From: G020348185 sp964525045
GTDB lineage: Bacteria > Nitrospirota > Nitrospiria > Nitrospirales > UBA8639
Direction: 5' to 3'
DNA length: 64,000 bases
Assembly: GCA_964525045.1 (NCBI GenBank)
Contig: CAZGFD010000002.1
Span: forward strand, 1-64,000
Below the pieces are notes generated by a model. It saw only the letters and a program-made list of their open reading frames with translations, made no database searches and was not told the DNA's origin. The position numbers and the translations under genes are program-made. Shown in pieces: positions 43,648-52,889 of this stretch (position 1 is its first letter; every line of letters begins with the position of its first letter).

Positions 43648-44856
43648 TCAACTTCCTCGGGTTGCCAGCGTTTCGGTTTTCATACCCAGAAGGGTTTTGA
43701 TCTCACTGGCAATGATTTCGGGAGGCATCGTCATGCCACCAGCCACATGTGGTCCGGCATGCACCCGTTCGTTATTGGGAACTGTGGCCTTGACTTCCCG
43801 AGCTAACCATCCCGCGACGTTAAACTCAGGAATAATAATGTGCTTGGCGTGTTTGGTAGCTTCTTTGATTTCTTCACCTGGCCAAGGACGTAACGTTTTC
43901 ACCTTCACAAGACCAACTTTAATACCTTCCTCTTCTAACATGATAATCGCCTCACGTCCCTGAGACACTGCAGTCCCGGAAGCGAGAAGTAGTATGTCGG
44001 CATCCGCATTTTCTGTTTCAATCAAGCCATCCAGCCAGGCAATGGCATGTTTTCTCGACCGCTCAACGGCTGCCCAGACTTCCTGTTGCCAACTAGCATG
44101 GGTGGCATAGCTGATATAATTACTTTTCATGACAAATGGATCGCGCATCATCCGAACGGGCGGACATTCCATGTCCATACAAGGAACGGGCGACCGATAG
44201 GGATCGTAAGGTGGTAAGCACATATCAGCGGGCGTTAAATTCACGACATCCTTGGTATGGGTGACAAAGAATCCATCACAACAAAGGGCCAAGGGAAGGT
44301 GAACATCAGGTTCTTCGGCCACGATATACCCTTTCAAGATCCAATCATAAAAATCTTGTGCGGTTTCAGCATGCCAAACCAGCATTCCGGTCTGTAACAA
44401 ATAGGAAATCTCCAGAGTGTCCGGCTGAATCGACAAGGGAGAATTGACCCCTCGGCATGTCACGATCATTTGAATCGGTAATCGCGCCCCCGCCCACATC
44501 GGAAAGTTTTCCATCGCCCGCATTGTCCCAGGGCCCGCCGTGGTAGTAAAGACTCTAGCTCCCCCAAATGCCGCTCCCGCACATTGTGACATGACCGCAA
44601 ATTCGCTTTCCCCTCTAAAGTAATCACCGATATACCCTTCAGCGAACAACTCACCTATCAGGGCCGCCGCTTCGCTTTGGGGGGTAATAGGATAGGCAAT
44701 CATGACGTCACAACTGGCACGGCGGACAGCCTCCTTGATGACTTCGCTCCCAGTAAAGAAGGAAGGGGTTCTAGGCGCATCATTCATCATATGCCAGGTA
44801 TCCGTATACACCTGACCTTTCTTATTTGTTTGTCCAATGACGGATTGAGTGGCCAT
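43648..44856 (-). CDS. 2-oxoacid:ferredoxin oxidoreductase, alpha subunit
   Basis: 402 aa. YPITPQSEAAALIGELFAEG and GAAFGGARVFTTTAGPGTM are the domain I and PFOR-type motifs; ALCCDGFFV and the C-terminal domain II complete the alpha subunit. It holds the 2-oxoacid and CoA-facing surfaces with beta and gamma. In Nitrospira and Hydrogenobacter, five-subunit enzymes of this kind act in the reductive TCA cycle as pyruvate or 2-oxoglutarate synthase; sequence alone does not fix which. ATG 44856. Confidence 0.92.
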   Translation of the reverse strand: MATQSVIGQTNKKGQVYTDTWHMMNDAPRTPSFFTGSEVIKEAVRRASCDVMIAYPITPQSEAAALIGELFAEGYIGDYFRGESEFAVMSQCAGAAFGGARVFTTTAGPGTMRAMENFPMWAGARLPIQMIVTCRGVNSPLSIQPDTLEISYLLQTGMLVWHAETAQDFYDWILKGYIVAEEPDVHLPLALCCDGFFVTHTKDVVNLTPADMCLPPYDPYRSPVPCMDMECPPVRMMRDPFVMKSNYISYATHASWQQEVWAAVERSRKHAIAWLDGLIETENADADILLLASGTAVSQGREAIIMLEEEGIKVGLVKVKTLRPWPGEEIKEATKHAKHIIIPEFNVAGWLAREVKATVPNNERVHAGPHVAGGMTMPPEIIASEIKTLLGMKTETLATRGS

Positions 44857-44981
44857 GAGAGCGACCTCCTTGGTTATGTCAAATTAAGCGCGCAACCGTT
44901 GTTCCGGCCTTTTTGGGGGATCACGCGTTTAATATTGGTAGATTTGTGAACTATCACCATCGTTAGAGTCGTATTTCAAAT

Positions 44982-45596
44982 TTATTGTGGGGGAGGAACG
45001 GTTCCTTTTAGTTTTTTTACCCAATCCGCCAACCTCAAGATTTTATCGGCTGTCGCATCCCGAAATGAAAGCATGGCGTCTTCGTGACCGGCCTGAGCAC
45101 ACATGGCAATTGTATAACAATCGGTTCCCCCACGAATAATTTTTAGGGATAGGTTGGCTTGATGACAATGCACTCCGACAAACATACACGCATCAATTTT
45201 GTTATGCCATATGGTTAAATTGGGATGGTTAGGATTGATTTCAATTTCCGGGTTAATTTTGGGGTATTTAGGACGATAATCCGGCATCGGAATCAGCATG
45301 GCCTGCTGTGAAGAAGAAACACTTTCTTTGATCGTTTCATACAGATGGCGGATGGCCTTGGCTTTCTTCGCAGCTTTTTCATTCCAGGCCCATAAGACGA
45401 GGGGACCAGGGAAAATCGTCGGAACCTTTGCTCCAAGTAATTGCTTAGCCGCCGCTTCCATCGCCTGCTCTTCCTGAACAATCGCGCCATGGATATGTGC
45501 TTGGCCTGGATCTGGTAGACGAATTCCCATGCTGGCCGCGGCAGGGGGAAGAAAATGCTCGGGCCCAGGCAAAACCTTATAGGGAGTATTAATCAA
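44982..45596 (-). CDS. 2-oxoacid:ferredoxin oxidoreductase, epsilon-type accessory subunit
   Basis: 204 aa, first gene of the operon. The YKVLPGPEHFLPPAAASMG start, LWAWNEKAAKKAKAIRHL and KIDACMFVGVHCHQANLSLK regions match the accessory epsilon subunit found only in five-subunit enzymes. Cys and His residues in CMFVGVHCHQ may bind a metal; the role is not established. TTG start 45596 is supported by GGAG 8 nt upstream. The gap to alpha (125 nt) is longer than between the other genes. Confidence 0.8.
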   Translation of the reverse strand: MINTPYKVLPGPEHFLPPAAASMGIRLPDPGQAHIHGAIVQEEQAMEAAAKQLLGAKVPTIFPGPLVLWAWNEKAAKKAKAIRHLYETIKESVSSSQQAMLIPMPDYRPKYPKINPEIEINPNHPNLTIWHNKIDACMFVGVHCHQANLSLKIIRGGTDCYTIAMCAQAGHEDAMLSFRDATADKILRLADWVKKLKGTVPPPQ

Positions 45597-45994
45597 CGTT
45601 GGATCTCCAGAATTTTACATTTATTAAAATGACACAACGGGTTACCCTAAGTGTATGTAGCTCCTCTACTTTTCGCAACCCCCAAAAAGGCCCACAAGCC
45701 CGATTTCTTAGCCTCAGAGCCCATCAACCCATGAGCCATTGGCCCTATTCGCGGGGGTAATATCCCTAATGTTAATCAACTGGTCAGTATAGGGAGACCC
45801 TTGATTCCTTGTCAAATGAGGATCCGTAGGATTTGGAAAAAATCATCTACCCCGATGTCTACACTCATTTAAAAATTCTCTTGACAGTTTTGGTTTGATA
45901 GACTCGGATTCATGGGGTTATTGCGCGCAAGGGCAGGTCCAACCCAAGGAAGGTTAGTATACCCCACACTTCATATATCGGTATGTAAGGGTGT
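45597..45994. other. Non-coding gap upstream of the oxidoreductase operon
   Basis: About 400 nt with no gene. It must hold the operon promoter reading leftward. A plus-strand TTGACA at 45881-45886 lacks a partner -10 box at 16-18 nt. No riboswitch-like fold recognised. Confidence 0.4.
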
Positions 45995-46477
45995 TCATTG
46001 TTTGGTTTCCGCTTCAATAACCTCAAACTGCCACTCCTCAGTCCCTCGCAAATCCACCATTGAAGAAAATGGAACAGTGACCTCAAAATCTCTGAATTGG
46101 TCAGGAGGAACCTCAAGAAAGATGCGTCGGTCCTCCTGACCGATTACCTGGCAACTTTCAGCCATACAATCTTTTAGAGTCACCTGAAGAAGGATCATTT
46201 TTATGGTAAGGTCTTCTGATTGATTCCGAAGCCGTCCATCCACCACAAAAGTACGCGCATTCATTCCGGGTTTCGCCTCCATGTGGAGTAATTCAACTTG
46301 ATTAAGCGAAAAGCGGGATTGGTGCAGTTCCCTTTGCCGGTTATCAAACCAAATGATCCCGGCCAGGACACAGAGCACGACAACCAGGGTTGTCCATAAA
46401 GAACGACGAAACTGGGGAAATAAAAAGGCGGCAAGGATAAGCACCGCGAGCAATAGGACAATAATGATTCGAAGCAT
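45995..46477 (-). CDS. Membrane-anchored periplasmic protein, unknown function
   Basis: 160 aa. Two hydrophobic segments (residues 3-20 IIIVLLLAVLILAAFLFP and 30-48) precede a periplasmic beta-rich domain with LNQVELLHMEAKPGM, FVVDGRLRNQSEDLTI and VPPDQFRDFEVTVPF. The VDGRLRN...L pattern resembles DUF3426/FxLyD-like domains. It has a free-standing position between repeat tracts. ATG 46477. Confidence 0.65.
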   Translation of the reverse strand: MLRIIIVLLLAVLILAAFLFPQFRRSLWTTLVVVLCVLAGIIWFDNRQRELHQSRFSLNQVELLHMEAKPGMNARTFVVDGRLRNQSEDLTIKMILLQVTLKDCMAESCQVIGQEDRRIFLEVPPDQFRDFEVTVPFSSMVDLRGTEEWQFEVIEAETKQ

Positions 46478-46481
46478 GGTA

Positions 46482-46532
46482 AGATCTCAAATCTCACATT
46501 TCAGATCTCAAATATACCAAATATCTCAGAGA
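46482..46532. repeat. Heptamer-period repeat tract (AGATCTC-type)
   Basis: AGATCTC, AAATCTC, ACATTTC, AGATCTC, AAATATA in 7-nt register, directly upstream of the 160-aa gene. Confidence 0.65.
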
Positions 46533-46592
46533 TGACCATGTCTATTGAAGATCTCCAACGCCCAAATAGTACCCAATTGCTTGTCCGAAAGT

Positions 46593-46625
46593 ATTCTGAA
46601 ATTTGAGATTTGAAATCTGAGATTC
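46593..46625. repeat. Heptamer-period repeat tract (TGAAATT-type)
   Basis: TGAAATT, TGAGATT, TGAAATC, TGAGATT in register, just before cysQ. It is the inverted counterpart of the tract at 46482. Confidence 0.65.
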
Positions 46626-46641
46626 CGCTTTGGGAATAGTG

Positions 46642-47466
46642 ATGCAGGATTTTTCCTTTCAATTGCAAATCGCCGTTGAGTTAGCCCGGCAAGCCGGTGG
46701 TCTTATTTTGGAAATCTATGACACCGATTTTGCAGTGGCCTATAAAAGTCAGTCAGATCCGGTGACCGAGGCCGATAAGCGAGCCAATGAACTCATCGTC
46801 GAGGGGATTCGCCGGCATTTTCCCCGAGACCTCATTGTTGCTGAGGAAAGTCCACCACCTAAGGAATCCTTGAACGCAGATTTCGTCTGGTACGTTGACC
46901 CTCTGGATGGAACCAAGGAGTTTATCGCCAAAAATGGAGAATTTTCGGTCATGATCGGGTTAGCCCTCAAGGGGCAAGCCTGCCTTGGGGTCGTCTATCG
47001 GCCGGACAAAGATATCCTCTATACGGGTATCTCCGAGCAACAGTCATGGATTGAGATTGCTGGTGACAAAAGACTGCTTCGAACAAATCGTCACACCAAT
47101 CCTCGCGAACTTTCCCTTGTGGTATCCCGCTCGCATCGGAATCCTTTAATGGGAGAAATAAAGTCGGCCATCGGATTACAGGAGGAAATCCCAAGTGGAA
47201 GTGTTGGGCTGAAGATTGGGTTGATAGCCAGTGGCCAAGCCGATGTCTATCTTGAACCTGGACCCTATACGAGCACGTGGGATGCCTGTGCGCCCGATGC
47301 CATTCTTCGGGGAGCTGGTGGACGCTTTTCGGATATACTCGGGAACCCCATTCGCTACATCCCCACAACCGTGAAAAATACCCATGGGCTGGTGGGAACC
47401 AATGGCAGTTGTCACGATCAGGTCATTCAGGCCATCGCACCAATAGTCAAGCGATTGGTCAGTTGA
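46642..47466 (+). CDS. cysQ: 3'(2'),5'-bisphosphate nucleotidase CysQ
   Basis: 274 aa inositol-monophosphatase fold. EESPPP, DPLDGTKEF (metal-binding DPxDGT), and WDACAPDAILRGAGG match CysQ. It removes the 3'-phosphate from PAP/PAPS, linking sulfate assimilation to nucleotide salvage. ATG 46642 is chosen over a TTG at 46630; the ribosome site is weak (GGGA). Confidence 0.9.
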   Translation: MQDFSFQLQIAVELARQAGGLILEIYDTDFAVAYKSQSDPVTEADKRANELIVEGIRRHFPRDLIVAEESPPPKESLNADFVWYVDPLDGTKEFIAKNGEFSVMIGLALKGQACLGVVYRPDKDILYTGISEQQSWIEIAGDKRLLRTNRHTNPRELSLVVSRSHRNPLMGEIKSAIGLQEEIPSGSVGLKIGLIASGQADVYLEPGPYTSTWDACAPDAILRGAGGRFSDILGNPIRYIPTTVKNTHGLVGTNGSCHDQVIQAIAPIVKRLVS

Positions 47467-47675
47467 CAGGATTTTCGTAAGGTTCTTAGAATCGGTTTTC
47501 CTTTCTTCATTAATATCGAAGCCAATAATCAATGATAAGATATCAGTAACTTGCTTATTTGAAGTGGATCAGACCTCCTCACAATCAAGATCTCAGACTC
47601 TGAGCCCTTTTACTCGAAACCAGAACCTCCAAACGGATTGACACCGAAGTCATCAACGTTCACCTAATACAACCA

Positions 47676-48992
47676 ATGAGGGAAGACATCGTCATCATCG
47701 GAGGCGGGTTGGCCGGCTCCGAGGCAGCCTGGCAAGCCGCGACAAGGGGAGCCAAGGTCACCCTTTACGAAATGCGACCCAAAGAGGGCACGCCCGCCCA
47801 TAAGACGGATTACTTAGCCGAAATCGTCTGTTCCAACTCGCTGGGTTCCAACGATCAATTCAGTGCTCCGGGGATCCTCAAAAGCGAGATGCGTCAATTA
47901 AATTCGCTTATCATCCAGATTGCCGACAAGGTCAGCGTCCCGGCCGGATCCGCCTTGGCCGTGGACCGAGACCAATTTGCCCTGGGGGTCACACGGGCTC
48001 TGGAAAGCCACCCCAATATTCGTATTTTGCGGGAGGAAGTCAAAACCATCCCCGATGATGGGCTTTGCATTGTTGCGACGGGTCCCCTCACCTCACCAGG
48101 TCTTTCACAGTCGTTAAGCCAGCTCACCAACTCAAACCATTTATATTTTTTCGATGCCATTGCCCCAATCATTGACGCCGATTCCATCAGGATGGACAAG
48201 GCTTTTCGGGCATCACGTTACGATAAGGGAGGCGCCGATTATGTCAATTGCCCAATGGATAAAGCTACCTATGATACGTTCTACGATGCCCTTTCCAAGG
48301 CAGACCGGGTGCAATCCAAGGAATTTGAAAATATTCCATATTTTGAAGGGTGTCTCCCGATTGAAGTCATGGCGGACCGAGGTCGTCAAACCCTCCTCTT
48401 TGGTCCCCTTAAACCGGTAGGACTGGTCGACCCTCAAACCGGCAAACGACCGTACGCCGCACTACAGCTTCGACCAGAAAACCGGCATGGATCCTGTTAC
48501 AATATGGTAGGGTTTCAAACGAAACTGACCTATCCGGAGCAAAAGCGGGTATTTCGGATGATCCCCGGTTTAGAAGAGGCTGAGTTTCTCCGTCTCGGGA
48601 GTATCCATCGAAATACCTTTGTCAACTCTCCACAACTTTTGACAGATACCCTGCAACTCCGATCCCAAGAAACCACCTTCTTTGCAGGCCAATTGGTAGG
48701 CGTAGAAGGCTATGTCGAGGCAGCCGCCAGTGGGGGCTTAGCCGGAATCCATGCGGCACGAAAGCTTGCCGGGCTTCCTCCGGCCACCCCTCCCCCCTCC
48801 ACGGCTCATGGAGCTCTGATGCATTATATTACAACAAGTGATCCCCGCTACTTTCAGCCCATCAATACCAATTTTGGCCTTTTTCCTCCCCTTGCTCAGA
48901 CGATTCGGAATAAGCAGGAAAAGCGGCGGTACATACAACAACGAGCCCTCAATGAGTTTACAGGATGGATGACGCAATTCGAGCTTTCGTGA
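47676..48992 (+). CDS. trmFO: TrmFO, folate/FAD-dependent tRNA m5U54 methyltransferase
   Basis: 438 aa. GGGLAGSEAAWQ is the FAD motif; the catalytic Cys residues are in EIVCSNSLGSN and VNCPMDKATYD. It uses methylenetetrahydrofolate to make 5-methyluridine at position 54 of tRNA. ATG 47676. It overlaps xerC by 28 nt, part of the conserved trmFO-xerC-hslVU order seen in Gram-positive and Nitrospirota genomes. Confidence 0.95.
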   Translation: MREDIVIIGGGLAGSEAAWQAATRGAKVTLYEMRPKEGTPAHKTDYLAEIVCSNSLGSNDQFSAPGILKSEMRQLNSLIIQIADKVSVPAGSALAVDRDQFALGVTRALESHPNIRILREEVKTIPDDGLCIVATGPLTSPGLSQSLSQLTNSNHLYFFDAIAPIIDADSIRMDKAFRASRYDKGGADYVNCPMDKATYDTFYDALSKADRVQSKEFENIPYFEGCLPIEVMADRGRQTLLFGPLKPVGLVDPQTGKRPYAALQLRPENRHGSCYNMVGFQTKLTYPEQKRVFRMIPGLEEAEFLRLGSIHRNTFVNSPQLLTDTLQLRSQETTFFAGQLVGVEGYVEAAASGGLAGIHAARKLAGLPPATPPPSTAHGALMHYITTSDPRYFQPINTNFGLFPPLAQTIRNKQEKRRYIQQRALNEFTGWMTQFELS

Positions 48993-49957
48993 CGTATTTG
49001 GATCTGGAGCGGGGAGCATCACGCGAGACTCTTCGAAGTTATCAGACAGACCTTCGTCAATTTATGAAGTTTTGTCACAGTCTCCCCCAATTTTCCGGAC
49101 TTTCAATAGAACCGGCATCGGTTGACATGCTCACGATTCGGGGTTATCTGATGTGGTTAGACCAAAAGGGAGAAAAAAAATCATCACTCGCACGAAAATT
49201 GGCTACCCTCAAAAGTTTTTATAAATTCTTAACAAAAGAGGGTTGGACTGAGGTCAATCCGGCCGCTCACGTTCGGTCTCCTCAACTAGGGAAAAGACTC
49301 CCAAAAGTCCTCACAAAGGACGAAGCCAATGTATTAATGGAAGCGGCAATGGGAAACCCTGTTGTCGCCAGCCGTGATAAGGCCATTCTCGAGACACTCT
49401 ATTCAACCGGGGCTCGGGTGAGTGAGTTGGTCGGATTAAATTGGGATGATGTCGACCTGGAGACCGGAATTGCCCGTCTCCAAGGAAAAGGGAAAAAGGA
49501 GAGAATCGTCCCAATCGGCGACCTCGCTGTCGATGCCATTCAAGAATATCGTCAACAACTTTCCCATAAGGAGATAAAGGGGTCGCTGCCCGAAAAAACC
49601 ATACCCTCCAAAGAATACCGGAAAAAATGTAATGGAGGGTTCCCCTTATTCAGAAACAATCGAGGCGGGCGTCTGTCTGCCCGAAGCGTTGAGCGCATGG
49701 TTAAACGATCTTCTCAATTTCTGCAGGGTGGAGCAGTCACCCCTCATACCCTTCGACATTCCTTTGCGACTCATCTTCTTGATGAAGGAGCGGATCTTCG
49801 GGCCATTCAGGAGATGTTGGGGCATGCCTCTCTGGCCACTACACAAAAGTACACCCATGTCGCCACCGATCATTTAATGGAAGTATATGACCGTGCGCAT
49901 CCTCGTGCAGGAAAGCTCTTCGTGCAACAAAAATCATTAGGGCAAGGGGAATCATGA
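48965..49957 (+). CDS. xerC: Tyrosine recombinase XerC
   Basis: 330 aa. The catalytic residues are visible: Arg in TGARVSELVG, Lys in GKGKKER, HTLRHSFATHLL (His, Arg), HASLATTQKYTHV (His, Tyr). The N-terminal SAM-like domain covers residues 5-90. About 25 residues are inserted between the Lys and the HxxR motif (near 205-230, IPSKEYRKKCNGG) relative to short XerC proteins. It resolves chromosome dimers at dif. It is located in the trmFO-hslVU operon and is not an integrase of a mobile element. Confidence 0.93.
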   Translation: MDDAIRAFVTYLDLERGASRETLRSYQTDLRQFMKFCHSLPQFSGLSIEPASVDMLTIRGYLMWLDQKGEKKSSLARKLATLKSFYKFLTKEGWTEVNPAAHVRSPQLGKRLPKVLTKDEANVLMEAAMGNPVVASRDKAILETLYSTGARVSELVGLNWDDVDLETGIARLQGKGKKERIVPIGDLAVDAIQEYRQQLSHKEIKGSLPEKTIPSKEYRKKCNGGFPLFRNNRGGRLSARSVERMVKRSSQFLQGGAVTPHTLRHSFATHLLDEGADLRAIQEMLGHASLATTQKYTHVATDHLMEVYDRAHPRAGKLFVQQKSLGQGES

Positions 49958-50490
49958 AAATTCGCTCAACGACCATCCTTTGTGTTCGTCAAGGGAATCA
50001 GGTCGCCATGGGGTCAGACGGGCAGGTCACGGTCGGAACGACCATTATGAAAAGCAATGCTCGCAAATTGAGAAAAATGCACCATGACCAGGTTCTGGCG
50101 GGATTTGCTGGAGCCACGGCTGACGCGTTCACCCTTTTCGAAAAATTCGAAACGAAACTGGAGGAATATCGAGGCAACCTCACCCGAGCCGCTGTTGAAT
50201 TAGCTAAAGATTGGCGGACCGATCGTGTGCTTCGGCGCTTAGAAGCCTTACTGAGTGTGGCAGATCGAGAGCATTCGTTTATCATTTCTGGAAATGGCGA
50301 CGTCGTGGAACCGGAAGATGGGATTATGGCCATCGGGTCGGGCGGTTCGTATGCTTTGGCAGCAGCTCGGGCTTTGGTCACTCATTCCTCGCTGGAACCA
50401 CCCCAAATTGTGGAAAAAGCCATGGAAATTGCGGCGGCGATCGACATCTATACCAACCACCAATTGATCATTGAGGAGTTGAAGTCCTAA
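49954..50490 (+). CDS. hslV: HslV, ATP-dependent protease proteolytic subunit
   Basis: 178 aa. Mature catalytic Thr is the first Thr of STTILCV; five residues (MKIRS) precede it and must be removed, as in Bacillus ClpQ, whereas E. coli needs only Met removal. MGSDGQVT and GSGGSYALAAARAL are family motifs. Its ATG overlaps the xerC stop (ATGA). Forms the 12-mer core with HslU. Confidence 0.94.
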   Translation: MKIRSTTILCVRQGNQVAMGSDGQVTVGTTIMKSNARKLRKMHHDQVLAGFAGATADAFTLFEKFETKLEEYRGNLTRAAVELAKDWRTDRVLRRLEALLSVADREHSFIISGNGDVVEPEDGIMAIGSGGSYALAAARALVTHSSLEPPQIVEKAMEIAAAIDIYTNHQLIIEELKS

Positions 50491-50493
50491 ACC

Positions 50494-51894
50494 ATGAACT
50501 CTGAACTCACCCAAACATCTACATCATTGGATAGTATGACTCCACGTCAGATAGTGGATGAACTGGATCGTTACGTCATTGGACAACAGGATGCGAAACG
50601 CATGGTGGCCATCGCCTTGCGTAACCGTTGGCGACGTCAACAGTTGTCCCCTGAGCTTCGGGAAGAAATTTACCCCAAGAATATCATAATGATCGGACCG
50701 ACCGGCGTCGGAAAAACAGAAATCTCACGCCGGTTGGCTAAATTAGCCGATGCCCCATTTATAAAAATCGAAGCGTCTAAATTTACCGAAGTGGGTTACG
50801 TCGGACGCGATGTCGAATCCCTCATCCGAGATTTGACGGAATTATCGGTTAATATGGTGAAAACCAAATACCTCGAAAAGGTCCAAAAAAAGGCTGAAGA
50901 AATGGCTGAGGAACGAGTATTGGATTTACTCCTTCCTCGTTCCCCTTCCATCCAAGGACCTCTCCATGAACCCTCAAACGGTGAGACTGACCAGGCCGAA
51001 CCTCAAGGTTCAGCTGACACAACCCGTATGAAGTTGCGTCAACAGCTCCGTGAAGGAAAATTACACCGTCGTTCCGTAGAGATCGAAGTCAAGGAACGTG
51101 GGCTGCCTGTCGGGATTATCTCCAACGTGGGCGGCATGGAAGATCTGGAACAGAACCTGCGAGAAATGTTGGGCGGCCTCTTACCGGGCAAGAAAAAAAG
51201 TCGTCGAATGAAGGTCGCGGAAGCGCTAAAATACTTGGCTCAAGAAGAAGCCCAAAAGCTCATTGATATGGATGAAGTCACCAAAGAGGCCATTACCCGG
51301 ACAGAGCAATCCGGCATCGTGTTCCTTGATGAAATCGATAAAATTGCGGGTCGGGAAAAAATGATGGGACCTGATGTGTCCCGTGAGGGGGTTCAACGAG
51401 ATTTGTTGCCGATCGTCGAAGGCTCCACCGTCAACACCAAACATGGGCCCGTTCGAACCGATCACATATTGTTTGTGGCCGCTGGGGCCTTTCATGTCGC
51501 CAAACCGTCAGACTTGATCCCCGAGTTGCAAGGACGCTTCCCCATCCGGGTCGAATTGGAACCCTTGACCAAAGAAGACCTCATTCGCATTTTAACTGAA
51601 CCGAAGAATGCCCTCGTGAAGCAATATCAGGCACTTTTGGCAACGGAAGATATCAGTATTGACTTTACCCCGGATGGGTTGGAAGAAATTGCCGCCACGG
51701 CGGTTCAGGTGAACGATCGCACTGAAAACATTGGCGCGCGGCGATTATTCACCCTTGTCGAACGGTTACTGGAAGACGTGTCTTTCGAAGCCCAAGAACT
51801 CAAAGACAAAAAAGTTGTGATTAATGCCACCTATGTTCGTGACCAATTACAGGATATTGTGAAAGATCAGGATCTCAGTCGATTCATTTTGTAA
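50494..51894 (+). CDS. hslU: HslU, ATPase subunit of HslVU
   Basis: 466 aa AAA+ unfoldase. Walker A GPTGVGKTE, pore loop GYVGRD, Walker B IVFLDEIDK, and the C-terminal DLSRFIL tail that docks into HslV. The I-domain (residues 110-240) is typical. It starts 4 nt after hslV. Confidence 0.95.
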   Translation: MNSELTQTSTSLDSMTPRQIVDELDRYVIGQQDAKRMVAIALRNRWRRQQLSPELREEIYPKNIIMIGPTGVGKTEISRRLAKLADAPFIKIEASKFTEVGYVGRDVESLIRDLTELSVNMVKTKYLEKVQKKAEEMAEERVLDLLLPRSPSIQGPLHEPSNGETDQAEPQGSADTTRMKLRQQLREGKLHRRSVEIEVKERGLPVGIISNVGGMEDLEQNLREMLGGLLPGKKKSRRMKVAEALKYLAQEEAQKLIDMDEVTKEAITRTEQSGIVFLDEIDKIAGREKMMGPDVSREGVQRDLLPIVEGSTVNTKHGPVRTDHILFVAAGAFHVAKPSDLIPELQGRFPIRVELEPLTKEDLIRILTEPKNALVKQYQALLATEDISIDFTPDGLEEIAATAVQVNDRTENIGARRLFTLVERLLEDVSFEAQELKDKKVVINATYVRDQLQDIVKDQDLSRFIL

Positions 51895-51953
51895 CATACG
51901 AAAATTTCCAAGTTTTATGTTTCACGTGTAATACCGCGAAAATGCCATCTTTC

Positions 51954-51981
51954 TTGAAACTTGAAACCTGAAACTCGAAAC
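51954..51981. repeat. Heptamer-period repeat tract (GAAACTT-type)
   Basis: Four exact-period units: GAAACTT, GAAACCT, GAAACTC, GAAACTA, in the gap between hslU and argB. Confidence 0.8.
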
Positions 51982-51992
51982 TATTCCAACCC

Positions 51993-52886
51993 ATGGATAC
52001 CCTCATTAAAAAGGCTGATATCCTCGTTGAGGCCCTCCCGTATATTCGGAGCTTTGCCGGCAAAACCATCGTGATCAAATACGGCGGAAAAGCCATGACC
52101 GAAGATAAACTCAAAGATGGTTTCGCTGAGGACGTGGTTCTCCTCAAATATGTGGGACTTAATCCGGTCATCGTTCACGGAGGCGGGCCTCAGATCGACC
52201 GAATGCTCAACCTTTTGGGGATCCAGGCAAAATTCGTGAATGGAGTGCGCGTCACGGATGAGGCCACCATGGAAGTGGTGGAAATGGTCTTGGGTGGTAA
52301 GATCAACAAGGAAATCGTGACGCTTCTCAACCAACATGGTGCAAAGGGCGTGGGGATAACCGGCAAGGACGGTCGACTGATTCTCACCAAACCGTTCAAC
52401 CCAAAGACGTTATTTCACAACATCCCTGGAAGAACAGACTCCAACGATGACTTGAATTACGGGTTGGTCGGCGAAGTGGACAAAGTTGATTCTCTTCTTT
52501 TAACAAAACTCCGAGACGATAATTTCATTCCCGTCATTGCGCCGATTGGAGTCGACAAAAAAGGGAAGACGAATAACATCAACGCCGACCTGGTGGCAGG
52601 AAGTGTCGCGGCAGCCATCCGGGCGGAAAAACTGCTGGTGTTAAGTGATGTCAAGGGCATTCGCGATGCCAACCACCACCACGTCCCCACGCTGTCACGT
52701 AAAGATATGGAACGTATGGTCAGGAAAAAAACGATTAGCGAAGGCATGCTCCCTAAGGTCTTGGCCTGCCTAACCGCTCTTCAAGGTGGTGTCCATAAAG
52801 CGCATATTATCGATGGGCGAATTCCACATGCGATTCTCTTGGAAATATTTACCGATAAGGGGATCGGCACCGAAATTGTCCCCTGA
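51993..52886 (+). CDS. argB: N-acetylglutamate kinase
   Basis: 297 aa. KYGGKAM (phosphate binding), GGGPQIDRML (substrate), and NINADLVAGSVAAAI are the kinase motifs. The N-terminal helix (residues 1-18) is present, the feature of arginine-inhibited hexameric enzymes. Second step of arginine synthesis. ATG 51993 lacks a Shine-Dalgarno; the 3-nt gap to the next gene shows an operon with the nicotinamidase-like gene. Confidence 0.95.
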   Translation: MDTLIKKADILVEALPYIRSFAGKTIVIKYGGKAMTEDKLKDGFAEDVVLLKYVGLNPVIVHGGGPQIDRMLNLLGIQAKFVNGVRVTDEATMEVVEMVLGGKINKEIVTLLNQHGAKGVGITGKDGRLILTKPFNPKTLFHNIPGRTDSNDDLNYGLVGEVDKVDSLLLTKLRDDNFIPVIAPIGVDKKGKTNNINADLVAGSVAAAIRAEKLLVLSDVKGIRDANHHHVPTLSRKDMERMVRKKTISEGMLPKVLACLTALQGGVHKAHIIDGRIPHAILLEIFTDKGIGTEIVP

Positions 52887-52889
52887 ACT

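Noticed and set aside
45881..45910. TTGACA at 45881 as a promoter
   Set aside because: No -10 box at a workable distance and no gene downstream on that strand.
45912..46139. 75-codon plus-strand frame after the oxidoreductase gap
   Set aside because: Opposite strand to the 160-aa membrane protein gene; composition not protein-like.
48965..49957. XerC as a mobile-element integrase
   Set aside because: Sits in the conserved trmFO-xerC-hslVU operon with all catalytic residues; housekeeping recombinase.
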